Below are positions 36,575 through 46,908 of a stretch of DNA of 64,000 nucleotides, piece by piece. The number at the start of each line of letters is the position of its first letter. The first letter of the stretch is position 1. The notes under the pieces are model-generated. The model was not told the DNA's origin. It worked only from the letters and a program-made list of their open reading frames with translations, and searched no databases. The translations under genes were made by a program, and so were the position numbers. Source of the stretch: JABDMH01 sp965223215 (GTDB lineage: Bacteria; Bacteroidota; Bacteroidia; Chitinophagales; Saprospiraceae); assembly GCA_965223215.1 (NCBI GenBank), contig CBDCVZ010000010.1:7068001-7132000 (forward strand), read 5' to 3'.

Positions 36575-36606
36575 GAAATGTAAAATTTGGATGTAAAAAG
36601 TAAAAG
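36575..36606. repeat. Degenerate third copy of the A-rich repeat
   Basis: GAAATGTAAAATTTGGATGT and AAAAAGTAAAAG echo the tandem copies 5' of the four-helix-bundle gene. They place related sequence on both sides of it. The match is approximate. Confidence 0.45.
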
Positions 36607-36622
36607 GGTGGGAAAGTGGATT

Positions 36623-37723
36623 ATGATCCTGAAATCATTACAGATTTTTCAATCCCCGGTTCTGGGGCACATAGACCGGCTATTTTTGTCGGCCTTAGTT
36701 TTTCTGTTCCTTACAGCTTGCCAAAAGGACAATAATAGGGCTCAACCGCCGGATGCCTACTGGCAAGTAGATTCCCCTGGCAATCAGGGCCTTCAGACCG
36801 ATAGCGTGGAAAAAATAATCCAGGTCGCCCGGGATCTACCTAACTTTTATGCTTTGATAGTGATTCGAAATAACCGATTGATCGTGGAGGAATATTTTAA
36901 TGGTCAAGGTCCAAATGATCTCCAGCACCTTCGCTCAATTACTAAAAATTTCACTTCGGCATTGACCGATATTGCCATTCAAAAGGGCATCATCGACTCC
37001 CTAGACGAAAGATTGTTACAAGACTTTCCTGATGCTCTTTCCGAAAACAAGATAAATATGACCATCCGTCATTTGCTAAATATGTCTTCCGGACTCGAGT
37101 GGGACGAAGATGCGGAGGTAGTGCCTTTGATCGAGCACGAAATCTCCAATCCCGTCACTACCATCCTCAGCCGCTCTTTATTACATGAACCAGGTACGGT
37201 ATTTAATTATAATTCAGTCTCACCCCATATTGTGTCGACCATCATTTCGACCAGATCTGGAATCAGTTTTGAGCAATTTGCTGAAGACTACCTATTTGAG
37301 CCACTTGGTATGCTTGACTATGCTTGGACCAGGGATCCAACCGGTAAAGTCTGGGGAGGGTTCGGACTCCAAATCACACCTCGTGATTTGGCAAAATTCG
37401 GACAATTGTATCTACAACAAGGGCAATGGGATGGCAATCCTTTAATCACTATGGATTGGATCAAGCTTTCGCAAACGACCCAGATAGAAACTGCTTCCGG
37501 TAATGCTGGCTACAGCCTCCAATGGTACATTTCAAAGAGTTTTTCCAGTCCACTTTTTTTTGGTAATGGCTATGGTGGACAAGGATTAATGATTTTGCCT
37601 GAGGAAAAAATGATTGTAGTAGGAATGCACCATTATTTGGTGACTCAGGAGCAAAATAGCCAACAGTGGGGTAATTTTATCAATCGCGTATTTATTCCTC
37701 TTTTTAATGCTTTGATCGACTGA
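36623..37723 (+). CDS. Serine hydrolase of the beta-lactamase/class C family, lipoprotein
   Basis: A TTG upstream is in frame, but the ATG at 36623 gives a plausible lipoprotein leader (FLFLTACQKD). The catalytic SxxK motif is SITK, the second motif is in FNYNSVSP (YNS), and the third region is GNGYGGQGLM. Length fits the family. Such enzymes include esterases and peptidases as well as beta-lactamases, so substrate cannot be assigned. It starts within the A-rich repeat region, which may hold its promoter. Confidence 0.85.
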   Translation: MILKSLQIFQSPVLGHIDRLFLSALVFLFLTACQKDNNRAQPPDAYWQVDSPGNQGLQTDSVEKIIQVARDLPNFYALIVIRNNRLIVEEYFNGQGPNDLQHLRSITKNFTSALTDIAIQKGIIDSLDERLLQDFPDALSENKINMTIRHLLNMSSGLEWDEDAEVVPLIEHEISNPVTTILSRSLLHEPGTVFNYNSVSPHIVSTIISTRSGISFEQFAEDYLFEPLGMLDYAWTRDPTGKVWGGFGLQITPRDLAKFGQLYLQQGQWDGNPLITMDWIKLSQTTQIETASGNAGYSLQWYISKSFSSPLFFGNGYGGQGLMILPEEKMIVVGMHHYLVTQEQNSQQWGNFINRVFIPLFNALID

Positions 37724-38379
37724 AGTGCGGTGAGAAATGGTAGAGTCGAATTTGAAATTCAGCGGGATAGAGCCCGTGTACTAGTCAATGGGGGAAAACA
37801 GGTAAATAACCTATTGGGTAAAGGAAGAGATCCCTAATGTTCAAATAGATCGTTAAAAAATTGATTTCATGATGAATTGTTTGAGATTTGGTGCTTAGAA
37901 CTTAGGCGTACCTGAGCGAGAGGAAAAAGGTCGGGTCGAGCCATGCCGCAACAGTTTGCACTCAGACGGTAATCAGTCCAAATCAATGGAACTGGAGATT
38001 TAAATAGGACCCGGATTCCTATCAATCGCCTCAGCGGACCAAAGTCAACCTTCCATCATGCCATTTAGACTGGGCGTCAGACCTTTTACTCCAGATCTCA
38101 ATTTTAGCAGTGCTAAATCCTTTGAACTTAGGGTTTCCATGTGTGCTCGCTCGGGACGGGCTATGGATAGACCAGGCCCTGCAGAAGTAAGTGGGTAGCC
38201 CTAGAAGTCCTCCATTGCATTTTATGGCTTAGACTCGTAAGAGGTAACCTTTCACTACCTGAGGCAACCAAAATACTTTAAGGAGTATTGGATTACTGAA
38301 ATGATAAGCAACGAACCGGTGGGTTGAAACTATGGTTTTAGCGATCTAAATCAATTGACCCTGAATCAAATTACCAGAA
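37724..38379. other. Intergenic stretch with possible gene debris
   Basis: About 650 bases with no intact gene. Near 37745-37838 one plus-strand frame reads FEIQRDRARVLVNGGKQVNN, reminiscent of the last strands of a concanavalin-like lectin or glycanase domain, which would fit the gene-remnant pattern of this region. The rest is not recognisable. Confidence 0.4.
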
Positions 38380-39024
38380 ATGTTGAGAATAGTACTAACT
38401 GCACTGATCACTTTAAACTTGGCAAGTCTCTATTGCCAAACTGAAATCGAACTCTTACCCCAGGCCGTCATCCTTCCAAGAGATAATTCCATTTTAGGAG
38501 CTAAGGGAGCCATTCGTTTTAATCAAATCAAGAACTACTTTGAAGGGCACAACGGATCTCAATGGTCAGAGTTTTTGCAGCCGCAGCATCAATGCAAAAC
38601 GATCATCTCAGCTCCTGATTTGCAAGCAGAGAATTCTGCAGATACTTACCATCGCAATGTAGCTAGCGCTTGGTTTAACTCAACCTCCACCAGTCCGGTG
38701 TTTTTAAAGAGCATCGAATTGAGGGCAGGGTGGCAATTGGATAGTCTGATTATTTATTACCGCGATAATTCTCCTTCGACCGCACTGGAAGTTGCCATTG
38801 CTATTTATGATCCACAGGTGGGAGCCAGTACTGAATTAATTGACCTAACGGATGCCTTTGAGAGCGCTGGCAGCAGTAACCTTATTCGGGCCGATACCTA
38901 TCAGCCGCTCATACCCACCGGGTATACCAATCCTTCTTTTTTTGTCCACGTCACGACATCTGCTGCTTGGCCAAACGGAGACATCGAAATAAAGCGACTC
39001 GAGGTATTTACCTCCAAAGAATAG
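38380..39024 (+). CDS. Secreted hypothetical protein
   Basis: A 214-residue protein with a signal peptide (ASLYCQ). After TEIELLPQAVILPRDNS, the GAIRFNQIKNYFEGHNGSQW segment resembles a short motif common at the N-terminus of secreted Bacteroidota structural proteins; the rest is a beta-sandwich-like region. Its leader was duplicated or donated to the GH117 relic 3 kb upstream. Function unknown. Confidence 0.6.
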   Translation: MLRIVLTALITLNLASLYCQTEIELLPQAVILPRDNSILGAKGAIRFNQIKNYFEGHNGSQWSEFLQPQHQCKTIISAPDLQAENSADTYHRNVASAWFNSTSTSPVFLKSIELRAGWQLDSLIIYYRDNSPSTALEVAIAIYDPQVGASTELIDLTDAFESAGSSNLIRADTYQPLIPTGYTNPSFFVHVTTSAAWPNGDIEIKRLEVFTSKE

Positions 39025-39111
39025 ATTTTATGTTATTAGAAAGTGCTTGTATTTGCAAGCTCAGCAGTAACATCTACTGAATTAATTTGCCCTGAATATC
39101 AGACCAGGCTG

Positions 39112-40191
39112 TTACCAGCCGGTCACTTCCTTTAATTTGCCAAAAAATGCCTTTTTCCTATCCGAGCTGATTTTCCAGTCCACCGGTACGCTTTGAAAAC
39201 CTGCCTCATAGGGTTCATTATCCTTGCGAAAGTCGAAATAGCCCCATGATGCATAGGACTCCAGAGCAGAGCGAAAATTATTTTTCTCCCCCTCAAAATC
39301 AAAGTGATCATCTTCATTGAATAGGATGGGCATGGTGCTGTAACCTTTGACTTCCTTGGTTTGTTGCACCATTTCTCTTATCCGCTCAGGATTGTGGACC
39401 CCGTTGCCATGAATTAACAGGAAATCAGCCGTGGATACCACATTTTCTCGAGGAATTCGATTGCCATTGTAACTTGTGCTTACCAAAAAACGATGACCAT
39501 CCCTCTGCAAGGACTTTACCAGCTCAATGAGCTCATGGATACGCTCAGCCTTAATAATCTCCCGATCATATGCCTTGTTGTCACATTCATTAGCGACCTC
39601 GATCAAGACATGCCGATAGTTTTTATCATGGAGCCAATTGATGATGTTTTCGGTAGCTTGTATGACCGCTTGGTCGTCTTGAAGGTTTTGATCTTGTCCA
39701 AAATAGAATAGACCCAGGATAGGAATCATCCCGAGTTCGTTTGCCCGATCCAGGATCTTCGTGAGTCGCTGCATATATTCCGTTCGCAATTGTCCATCCT
39801 CGTAATAAGCTGAATTATACCAGTTCTTGTTGCCGTATCCCATCGGGCTCCCTCCCTGCATGTTGATCGTGAAGGAAAGCAAACCATGGTCATACCAATC
39901 TTGCATGGCTGCCACGAATTCATCCGTATTTCTATCAGCATCCCATTCCCCAGTATCTGGGTACTTCCAGCGGACTTTGGTTTCCTCATTTAGATCGTCG
40001 AATATCCCTTGAACCAATCGGGCATTAAACAACAGCCCCTCGATCTTATGACCCTCCCAAGATCTGCCTTCGTAGGTGGGTTTACCATTGATATAAAATG
40101 CATCCCCTTGGATGGATACCGAGGTTTGACTAATTGCCAGCGAAATTATGGTAGTGTTAAGAAATAGGACTAGGCACCAATTGACTTTCAT
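39112..40191 (-). CDS. Secreted glycoside-hydrolase-like TIM barrel protein (clan GH-A type)
   Basis: A 359-residue protein with a Sec signal peptide (ISLAISQ). A GH-A-like barrel is suggested by FTINMQGGSPMGYG, MIPILGLFYFGQDQN, the acid/base-type LIEVANECDNKAY and a late nucleophile-type PILFNEDDHFDF. These are the positions of the two catalytic glutamates in GH5-like enzymes. It is not one of the families I can name. It is divergent from the symporter gene at 40389 and likely belongs to the same sugar-use region. Confidence 0.7.
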   Translation of the reverse strand: MKVNWCLVLFLNTTIISLAISQTSVSIQGDAFYINGKPTYEGRSWEGHKIEGLLFNARLVQGIFDDLNEETKVRWKYPDTGEWDADRNTDEFVAAMQDWYDHGLLSFTINMQGGSPMGYGNKNWYNSAYYEDGQLRTEYMQRLTKILDRANELGMIPILGLFYFGQDQNLQDDQAVIQATENIINWLHDKNYRHVLIEVANECDNKAYDREIIKAERIHELIELVKSLQRDGHRFLVSTSYNGNRIPRENVVSTADFLLIHGNGVHNPERIREMVQQTKEVKGYSTMPILFNEDDHFDFEGEKNNFRSALESYASWGYFDFRKDNEPYEAGFQSVPVDWKISSDRKKAFFGKLKEVTGW

Positions 40192-40388
40192 GAAAACGCG
40201 ATGTGATTTTTGATTTGAAAATTGAGAACGACCAAGATAATGGAAAATTATGCCTTTTCTTTTTGTGGCCTTAACAGGTGGTTGGCAATTTCACTGATGC
40301 TCAGCATCAAAGATGGGCCCTGAGCTTAGATAAGATCCTGTCTATAGAGATTAGATGAAGTCAGATTTCTTATGTTTAGGGCCAGCGT

Positions 40389-42050
40389 ATGCATCCACTA
40401 GATTACATTGTAATTGTTCTCTTCAGCCTGCTTGTCTTATTGGCAGGGCTTTCATTTCGGCGCAGTGGGGTGGATATGAAATCTTTTTTTGCTGCCGGTG
40501 GGGGAGTACCATGGTCAATCAGTGGTCTTTCCTTGTTTATGAGCTTTTTTTCCGCGGGTACTTTTGTCGTCTGGGGTTCCATCGCCTACAAGTATGGATT
40601 GGTTGCCATGACCATCCAGTTGACCATGGCCATTGGAGGCTTCTTTGTGGGTTGGATGATTGCTGGTGCCTGGAAGAAGACAGGAGCGTTGACTGCGGCT
40701 GAGTTTATTCGGTTACGACTGGGGGATAGAATTCAACAATTCTATACCTACTTAATTTTGCTTCTATCCTTGGCTTACACAGGCGCCTTTTTATATCCAG
40801 TGGCTAAAATTGTCAATGTTTCTACCGGGTTTTCCGTAAATGCATGCATTCTCCTTTTGGGAATCCTAATCCTACTTTACACCGCCGTTGGTGGACTATG
40901 GGCAGTTATAATAACAGATGTATTACAATTTGTAATTTTAATGGCTGCCGTATTAATTGTGGTGCCGCTGGCGGTCAAATACGCAGGTGGATTTGATAAT
41001 TTTGTCAGCACTTCTCCTGCAGGATTCTTCGATATCGTGAGCGGCGAGTATGACTTGATTTTTATCGTCGCATTCATCATATTCAATACCATATATATTG
41101 GTGGAAGCTGGGCCTACGTACAACGCTTCACCAGTGTTCCCTCGCCGCGAGCTGCAAAAAAAGTAGGATACCTGTTTGGGGCCCTCTATCTAATCTGCCC
41201 TATTATTTGGATGCTGCCACCTATGTTGTATCGCATTATTAATCCCGAACTTGCCGGGTTAGATGATGAAGGAGCCTATTTATTAGTTTGTAAAGCGGTT
41301 TTGCCAGTGGGTATGCTCGGCCTAATGTTGGGAGGAATGATTTTCGCGACCGCCAGTTCAGTGAATACAACTCTCAATCTATCTGCTGCGGTACTGACCA
41401 ATGACATTTATAAAGTATGGAAACCCAATGCCACTAACACCCAAACCATGAATGTGGCCAGGTGGAGTACCGTTGCCTTTGGGTTAGGTACCATTGGTGT
41501 GGCACTGTTGGTGCCCGCTGCAGGAGGGATTGTAGAAGTGGTGCTGAGTGTCGGTGCAGTCACGGGTTGTTCCCTCTATGGACCACCCATTTGGGCGCTC
41601 TTCTCCAAACGGCTATCGGGCAGGGCTGTCTTGACTTGCACACTAGGGGGGTTAGGCATTAATGTGTATTTCAAATTTATTAGTCCATGGCTCTTTGATC
41701 TAAGCCTGGACCGGGGTCAGGAGATGCTGGCTGGCGCACTGGTCCCACTGATTTTATTGGTTGGGTTTGAGATGTGGGCAAAATTTAAAGGTATTATAAG
41801 CGAGGACTACCTCCATTACATACAACGAGCGATCACAGCTACTTCGAGTGAAGAAGTGATCTCGAGCAGCCAGCAAAACGAGTTTGGTGTAAAGGTATTA
41901 GCCAACACTTTGCTGGCGGTTGGCCTGCTCATGGTTATTTTAGGAGTGATGTCAGTAGAAGGCGGTCTTCTCGTAGGTGTAATGGGTGCCATCGTTATTC
42001 TGTTGGCAGTTTTTCTACACCCTAAAATTCGAAGCAATTTTAGTACTTAA
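40389..42050 (+). CDS. Sodium:solute symporter (SSS family)
   Basis: A 553-residue inner-membrane protein with about 13-14 hydrophobic helices and SSS-type motifs (TAVGGLWAVIITD in an early helix pair, GGMIFATASSVNTTLN in the helix that binds Na+). Members carry sugars, sialic acid, galactose or similar solutes with Na+. The gene is followed after 23 bases by an FAD oxidoreductase on the same strand, so the imported solute may be oxidised next. Specific substrate unknown. Confidence 0.88.
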   Translation: MHPLDYIVIVLFSLLVLLAGLSFRRSGVDMKSFFAAGGGVPWSISGLSLFMSFFSAGTFVVWGSIAYKYGLVAMTIQLTMAIGGFFVGWMIAGAWKKTGALTAAEFIRLRLGDRIQQFYTYLILLLSLAYTGAFLYPVAKIVNVSTGFSVNACILLLGILILLYTAVGGLWAVIITDVLQFVILMAAVLIVVPLAVKYAGGFDNFVSTSPAGFFDIVSGEYDLIFIVAFIIFNTIYIGGSWAYVQRFTSVPSPRAAKKVGYLFGALYLICPIIWMLPPMLYRIINPELAGLDDEGAYLLVCKAVLPVGMLGLMLGGMIFATASSVNTTLNLSAAVLTNDIYKVWKPNATNTQTMNVARWSTVAFGLGTIGVALLVPAAGGIVEVVLSVGAVTGCSLYGPPIWALFSKRLSGRAVLTCTLGGLGINVYFKFISPWLFDLSLDRGQEMLAGALVPLILLVGFEMWAKFKGIISEDYLHYIQRAITATSSEEVISSSQQNEFGVKVLANTLLAVGLLMVILGVMSVEGGLLVGVMGAIVILLAVFLHPKIRSNFST

Positions 42051-42073
42051 ATAAATCAAGTAGATAGTAAATA

Positions 42074-44293
42074 ATGATCGAGGAAGGATTTATTTCCCGT
42101 AGGGATATTAAGGAAGTCGCACTCACTGCGGATTTAGTAGTAGTCGGTGGCGGGATGGCAGGAGTTTGTGCGGCGATCACAGCAGCGCGAGCAGGAATTC
42201 AGGTGGTTTTGCTCCAAGATCGGCCGGTGTTGGGAGGGAATGCCTCCAGCGAAGTGCGCTTGTGGATTTTGGGCGCTACCTCGCATATGGGGAATAACAA
42301 CCGGTGGGCCCGTGAAGGTGGAGTGATTGATGAAATACTGGTAGAGAACACTTTTCGTAATCGCGAGGGTAATCCAGTGATTTTTGATACCATTCTCTTA
42401 GAGAAAGTGACGCAGGAGAAAAACATCACATTGCTCTTGAATGTATCTGTCTTTGAAACCATCAAAAAAGTAGATCGCGAAATAGAAAGTGTGGTGGGCT
42501 TTTGCAGTCAAAACTCGACGAGGTATCGAGTTTCTGCACCCTTATTCTGTGATTCATCAGGAGATGGCATTGTTGCCTTTCAAGCGGGTGCATCTTTTCG
42601 AATGGGTGCCGAGAAAAAGGAAGAATTTGGTGAAATGTTTGCACCCGACGTTGAAGACTACGGTGAGCTTCTCGGACATTCACTGTATTTCCACACCAAG
42701 GATACCGGTCAACCAGTCCGTTTCGTGGCTCCCTCATATGCCTTAAAAGATGCAGGCAAAATTTTTAGGTGGCGACAATATCGATTGGAAGATCAAGGAT
42801 GCTGGCTCTGGTGGGTAGAATATGGCGGCCGGTTAGATACCGTACATCAGACAGAAGAGATTAAATGGGAATTATGGAAAGTTGTCTATGGTATTTGGGA
42901 TCACGTAAAAAACAGTGGTGCATATCCGGAGGCTGCGAATTTGACCCTTGAGTGGGTTGGGACGATTCCAGGAAAGCGTGAGAGCCGACGTTTTGTGGGT
43001 CATTATCTCCTAAAACAGCAGGATATTATCGAACAAAGAGAGCACTACGATGCAGTTGCGATGGGTGGCTGGTCTATAGATCTTCATCCTGCAGATGGTG
43101 TCTTTAGCGAAAAGAGACCCTGCAATCAGTGGCACTCAAAGGGTGTTTATCAGATTCCCTATCGCTGCTACATCAGTCAGGACATCCACAATTTATTTAT
43201 GGCCGGACGTATTATTAGTGCCAGTCACGTTGCCTTTGCATCCACCAGGGTCATGGCAACCTGCGCCCATGGCGGTCAGGCGGTGGGGATGGCCGCTGCC
43301 CTAGCCATCAGCAACGATATGACACCGGCCGAATTCGCAGATCCTGCCAAAATTGGGATGCTTCAGCAAGCGCTGAACAAATATGGGCAGGGCATTCCTT
43401 TGGTACACCCACAACCGGCAGAAAATCTGATGATTGGAGCAAAAGTCACTGCCGAGGCAGCATTGCAACTCAGGGAGCTGCCTTTCGATGGAGATTGGAC
43501 CCATCTAAACCATAGTGCCGCACAGATCCTCCCGTTAAAGGGTGGTCAGCGTTATCAGTTCTCCTTTCGCATCCGGGCAAGGAGACAGACAACACTTTGT
43601 GCTGAAATTAGGGCCAGTCAAAAAAGACAAAATTTTACCCCAGAACGATGCTTGGTGACAAAGGAGTTCAGTATTCAACCCGGAGAATCAACCGTAACTT
43701 TGAAACTTGACCACCCACTCGACCAGGATCAATATGTCTTCATTTGTTTTCTAGCCAATTTGGATGTAGATGTTAAAAACTCGCGCAAACGAATAACGGG
43801 CATCTTATCCGTCTTTAATAAGATGAATAAGGCGGTCTCTAATTTTGGCAGGCAAGAGCCACCATCGGATATCGGGGTGGAGGCATTTGAATTTTGGGTG
43901 CCGATCCGAAGACCCAGTGGTGAGAACCTTGCAGTCAGCATTGATCCACCCTTGAATTTCTTTGAGGCAAATAACATCTGCAATGGTATTGTGCGTCCCG
44001 AAATTCAGCCCAACGCATTCGTCGCCCCACTAGATGCCCAGAGGTCGGTGCTTGACATCCGCTGGAACGAACTTCAACAAATTAGTGAGATCATTCTTTT
44101 TTGGGACACAGATTACGACCATCCCATGGAATCTACCCTGCTCGGACATCCAGAGCACGTGATGCCCCATTGTGTCCAAGATTATACCCTCTTAAACCAA
44201 GGAAAAACGACGCTTTTTGAAATTGAAAAAATCATCAGACCAGAAACTGCTTGCAACTGGATGCTCCGATCCATACCGACCACCTGCAATTGA
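42074..44293 (+). CDS. FAD-dependent oxidoreductase with C-terminal beta-sandwich
   Basis: A 739-residue protein of the FAD_oxidored (PF12831) family. The Rossmann motif is VVGGGMAGVCAAI, followed by the LQDRPVLGGNASSE flavin loop. The FAD part covers about 1-440, with late FAD contacts in MAGRIISASHVAF and MATCAHGGQAVGMAAA. The remaining ~300 residues form a beta-rich appendage. No signal peptide is present. It follows the symporter gene closely (23 bases), suggesting an operon. Substrate unknown. Confidence 0.85.
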   Translation: MIEEGFISRRDIKEVALTADLVVVGGGMAGVCAAITAARAGIQVVLLQDRPVLGGNASSEVRLWILGATSHMGNNNRWAREGGVIDEILVENTFRNREGNPVIFDTILLEKVTQEKNITLLLNVSVFETIKKVDREIESVVGFCSQNSTRYRVSAPLFCDSSGDGIVAFQAGASFRMGAEKKEEFGEMFAPDVEDYGELLGHSLYFHTKDTGQPVRFVAPSYALKDAGKIFRWRQYRLEDQGCWLWWVEYGGRLDTVHQTEEIKWELWKVVYGIWDHVKNSGAYPEAANLTLEWVGTIPGKRESRRFVGHYLLKQQDIIEQREHYDAVAMGGWSIDLHPADGVFSEKRPCNQWHSKGVYQIPYRCYISQDIHNLFMAGRIISASHVAFASTRVMATCAHGGQAVGMAAALAISNDMTPAEFADPAKIGMLQQALNKYGQGIPLVHPQPAENLMIGAKVTAEAALQLRELPFDGDWTHLNHSAAQILPLKGGQRYQFSFRIRARRQTTLCAEIRASQKRQNFTPERCLVTKEFSIQPGESTVTLKLDHPLDQDQYVFICFLANLDVDVKNSRKRITGILSVFNKMNKAVSNFGRQEPPSDIGVEAFEFWVPIRRPSGENLAVSIDPPLNFFEANNICNGIVRPEIQPNAFVAPLDAQRSVLDIRWNELQQISEIILFWDTDYDHPMESTLLGHPEHVMPHCVQDYTLLNQGKTTLFEIEKIIRPETACNWMLRSIPTTCN

Positions 44294-44550
44294 TCTTAAA
44301 TCGCGCTCATCAAGATGTGCCCATTGCCCTTTTTGAAATGATGTGTTTCTAAGGCTTATGATGAGAGTCTTTTAATAGAAAACAGCTGATATTTCTCTAG
44401 CTTCCAAAGGAGGCCTATAAGATTCGTTGGTGGATTCCGCGATAAGTGCGGAGATGCCGGTAGAACAAAGCTTTTCGCTTTCTTTTGTTGTTAGGGTGAT
44501 TTTGTTGACGACTTTAATTTAGGAGGCCGCATGTATACTGAAAATTTTGT

Positions 44551-45987
44551 ATGCTTAGACCTATGATCAGACGAGAATTCATCTATACCATGTCATCATC
44601 TCTACTGGCTTTAGGATTAGGTGATGGCCTTACGGCATACGGACTCAGCAAAAACTATCCTTCTGAACTCGATCCATACGGTGGGTGGAAACAAAAAAGA
44701 TTTAAGGCCACAGGTTATTTTAGAGTCGAAAAGGAAAATCGATGGTGGCTGGTGACTCCAAACGGAAATGCATTTTTGAGTTTTGGCGTGAATCACTTTC
44801 ATCGCGGCTGGTGGAAACAACCCTACAATAGAGAAATCTGGATGCAAAATTTGGGCATCCAGGATGAAGCTCAGATGGATGAAGCACTGAGGTCCTGGTT
44901 TATTGATGTTTGCCGAAGGTATGGATTTAATACCGTGGGTGTCCATTCGGATCGAGCCATTCTAAATAATCCTCAGCCCAAAATACCGTACGTCCAAGCC
45001 ATTAATTTCGTGGACATCAGCCACTGGAAAAATTCAGTAGTGGATGAGGATTTTGTCGATATTTTTTCTGATGAATTTTATCAACACTGTGATCAATTAT
45101 CGAGGAAGGAGGTCCAGCCCCTGAAAGACGACCCCTTTTTACTGGGGTATGCGATGGCAGATTGTCCATTATTTACCGAAGAAGATTGCCGACATCGAAC
45201 AGATACGATTTATGGTGGCCGACGCAAATCGCGGATTGGCTGGCCACGCAGGTTGCGAAACTTAGGCAGCGACGCTCCGGGCAAGAGGGCTTACGTGCAA
45301 ACCATGTCGAAATTATATGGTGGAAATATTCAGGGATTTAATCGAGTTTATCTTACTTCTTTTGATTCATTTGCAGCGCTTGCAGAAGCGCAGCAGTGGC
45401 GACCCGAATCTGATTTGTCAAACGGATATGAAACCAGAGATAATGTGGAGTTTTTGAAAAAATGCGTAGATCAATATTATAAGACCGCGAGCGATGCCAT
45501 CAGAAGGTACGATGAGAATCATTTGTTTTTTGGTGATAAATTAAACGGAAATACCGATACTGTCGATACCGTGCTAAGAGTCACTGCGAACCATACGGAT
45601 GTTCTTTTCTATCAAATGTATGCGACCTATGATACCCAGCAACCAAGCCTGGATCGCTGGAGTAAGAAGGTGGATATTCCGATCATTAATGGCGATAGTG
45701 CCTACACCCATCTCAGGGAAAGAATGCCAAAACCCTATGGTCCAATTGCTGATTCTGAAGATCAAAATGCAGCCTGGACTCAGGAATTTTTTACAAGCGC
45801 TTTCTCCAGACCTGAATTTGTGGGTTGGCATCTCTGTGGCTTAATCGACACTCCTGTAAAACTGGTGAAAAAGGAATCAGATCGACAGCACTCAGGGCTC
45901 TTTAATGGCTTTGGTGAAGCCTATCCCAAGCTTCGGGATGTTATTATGAAATGCAGCCACGAGCTTTACCAAATTGCCTCAAAATAA
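44551..45987 (+). CDS. Secreted glycoside hydrolase, GH50/beta-agarase-like
   Basis: A 478-residue protein. The ATG at 44563 (MIRREFIYT) gives a Tat-like leader; the 44551 start adds four residues. After the leader, GYFRVEKENRWWLVTPNGNA then FLSFGVNHF is the pattern of the strand-helix start of GH50/GH42-type agarases (GRWWLVDPDG...GVN). The remaining barrel includes LLGYAMADCPLF and IPIINGDSAYTH, acceptable for catalytic acids. The closest named family I can support is GH50-like; exact specificity is uncertain. It would fit agar or porphyran chains beside GH117. Confidence 0.65.
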   Translation: MLRPMIRREFIYTMSSSLLALGLGDGLTAYGLSKNYPSELDPYGGWKQKRFKATGYFRVEKENRWWLVTPNGNAFLSFGVNHFHRGWWKQPYNREIWMQNLGIQDEAQMDEALRSWFIDVCRRYGFNTVGVHSDRAILNNPQPKIPYVQAINFVDISHWKNSVVDEDFVDIFSDEFYQHCDQLSRKEVQPLKDDPFLLGYAMADCPLFTEEDCRHRTDTIYGGRRKSRIGWPRRLRNLGSDAPGKRAYVQTMSKLYGGNIQGFNRVYLTSFDSFAALAEAQQWRPESDLSNGYETRDNVEFLKKCVDQYYKTASDAIRRYDENHLFFGDKLNGNTDTVDTVLRVTANHTDVLFYQMYATYDTQQPSLDRWSKKVDIPIINGDSAYTHLRERMPKPYGPIADSEDQNAAWTQEFFTSAFSRPEFVGWHLCGLIDTPVKLVKKESDRQHSGLFNGFGEAYPKLRDVIMKCSHELYQIASK

Positions 45988-46098
45988 GGGTCACTTTTCA
46001 ATGTGCCGGGGATCGCTTCACGACCTTACCATCAATCAAAAAAAGCACGGGTTTTCACCCAATTCTTCACCACAATCATCAAGGAAACGCAAGGCGAC

Positions 46099-46881
46099 TT
46101 AATACCGCCCGTAAATTTCCAATGCCTTCAACAATGACTTTTCTTTTTTGATGATCGGCACCATTTTAGATTCCTTATCATCATAATCTGCCAATAATTT
46201 AATCACTTCTTCAGCTGCCTGGGCAGGTACCGCGACCACACCATCTCCATCACCAACCATATAGTCACCCGGGTTTACCATGACACCAGCGCATAGTACA
46301 GGTGTTTGTTTGGCCACGCTTACCAATCGCCCTACCGAGGTAGCTGGACTGATGTTTCTTGCATATACAGGATGTCCGATTCTTTTGATCTCGGTGACAT
46401 CGCGGACTGCACCGTCAATTACCGTGCCCTCAAGACCTCTTACGGTTGCCGTGGTTGCCATTAGGTTTCCCATGCCCGCAATCTCAAGACCCTCTTCCAG
46501 CACATAGACTAATACACTGCCAGCCGGAGCTTCGTCTAAGATTTGCAGGGCATAGTTGGGATAATCACGGGTATCACTCTTTAACACAGGTCTAAGCAGT
46601 GCCGTCCATGCTTGACCGACAATTTTCTTATCTGAGGTAATCGGCTTCATGTCGGATGACATCCAGCCTCGAGTACCCGTAACGGTTTCCACAGCATCGG
46701 CGATGTTGCCAGTGCTATTCTCAGGTTGGCGGAGGGCGGCAATGATTTCGTCTGCAGTCATGCTTGATTCTTCAGCAATGACCTCTTCGGGTGAAGGACC
46801 CCGTTGTGCCGTACTATGGTCTATTAACGTGACAATAAGCATCAGGCATAGAGACCAAGTGATTCCAGATCTATTCTTCAT
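46099..46881 (-). CDS. RraA-like aldolase/regulator-family protein with signal peptide
   Basis: The frame is open to 47142, but the ATG at 46881 (MKNRSGITWSL) gives a Sec signal peptide ending near STAQ; ATG 46908 is another option. The RraA/HMG aldolase signature GLEGTVIDGAVRDV is present with GNLMATTATVRG preceding it and GDGVVAVPAQ following. Cytoplasmic relatives cleave 4-hydroxy-4-methyl-2-oxoglutarate or inhibit RNase E; an exported member is unusual but seen in marine bacteria. Function here is unknown. Confidence 0.8.
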   Translation of the reverse strand: MKNRSGITWSLCLMLIVTLIDHSTAQRGPSPEEVIAEESSMTADEIIAALRQPENSTGNIADAVETVTGTRGWMSSDMKPITSDKKIVGQAWTALLRPVLKSDTRDYPNYALQILDEAPAGSVLVYVLEEGLEIAGMGNLMATTATVRGLEGTVIDGAVRDVTEIKRIGHPVYARNISPATSVGRLVSVAKQTPVLCAGVMVNPGDYMVGDGDGVVAVPAQAAEEVIKLLADYDDKESKMVPIIKKEKSLLKALEIYGRY

Positions 46882-46908
46882 GATTGTACCGATAACCATC
46901 TTATTCAT

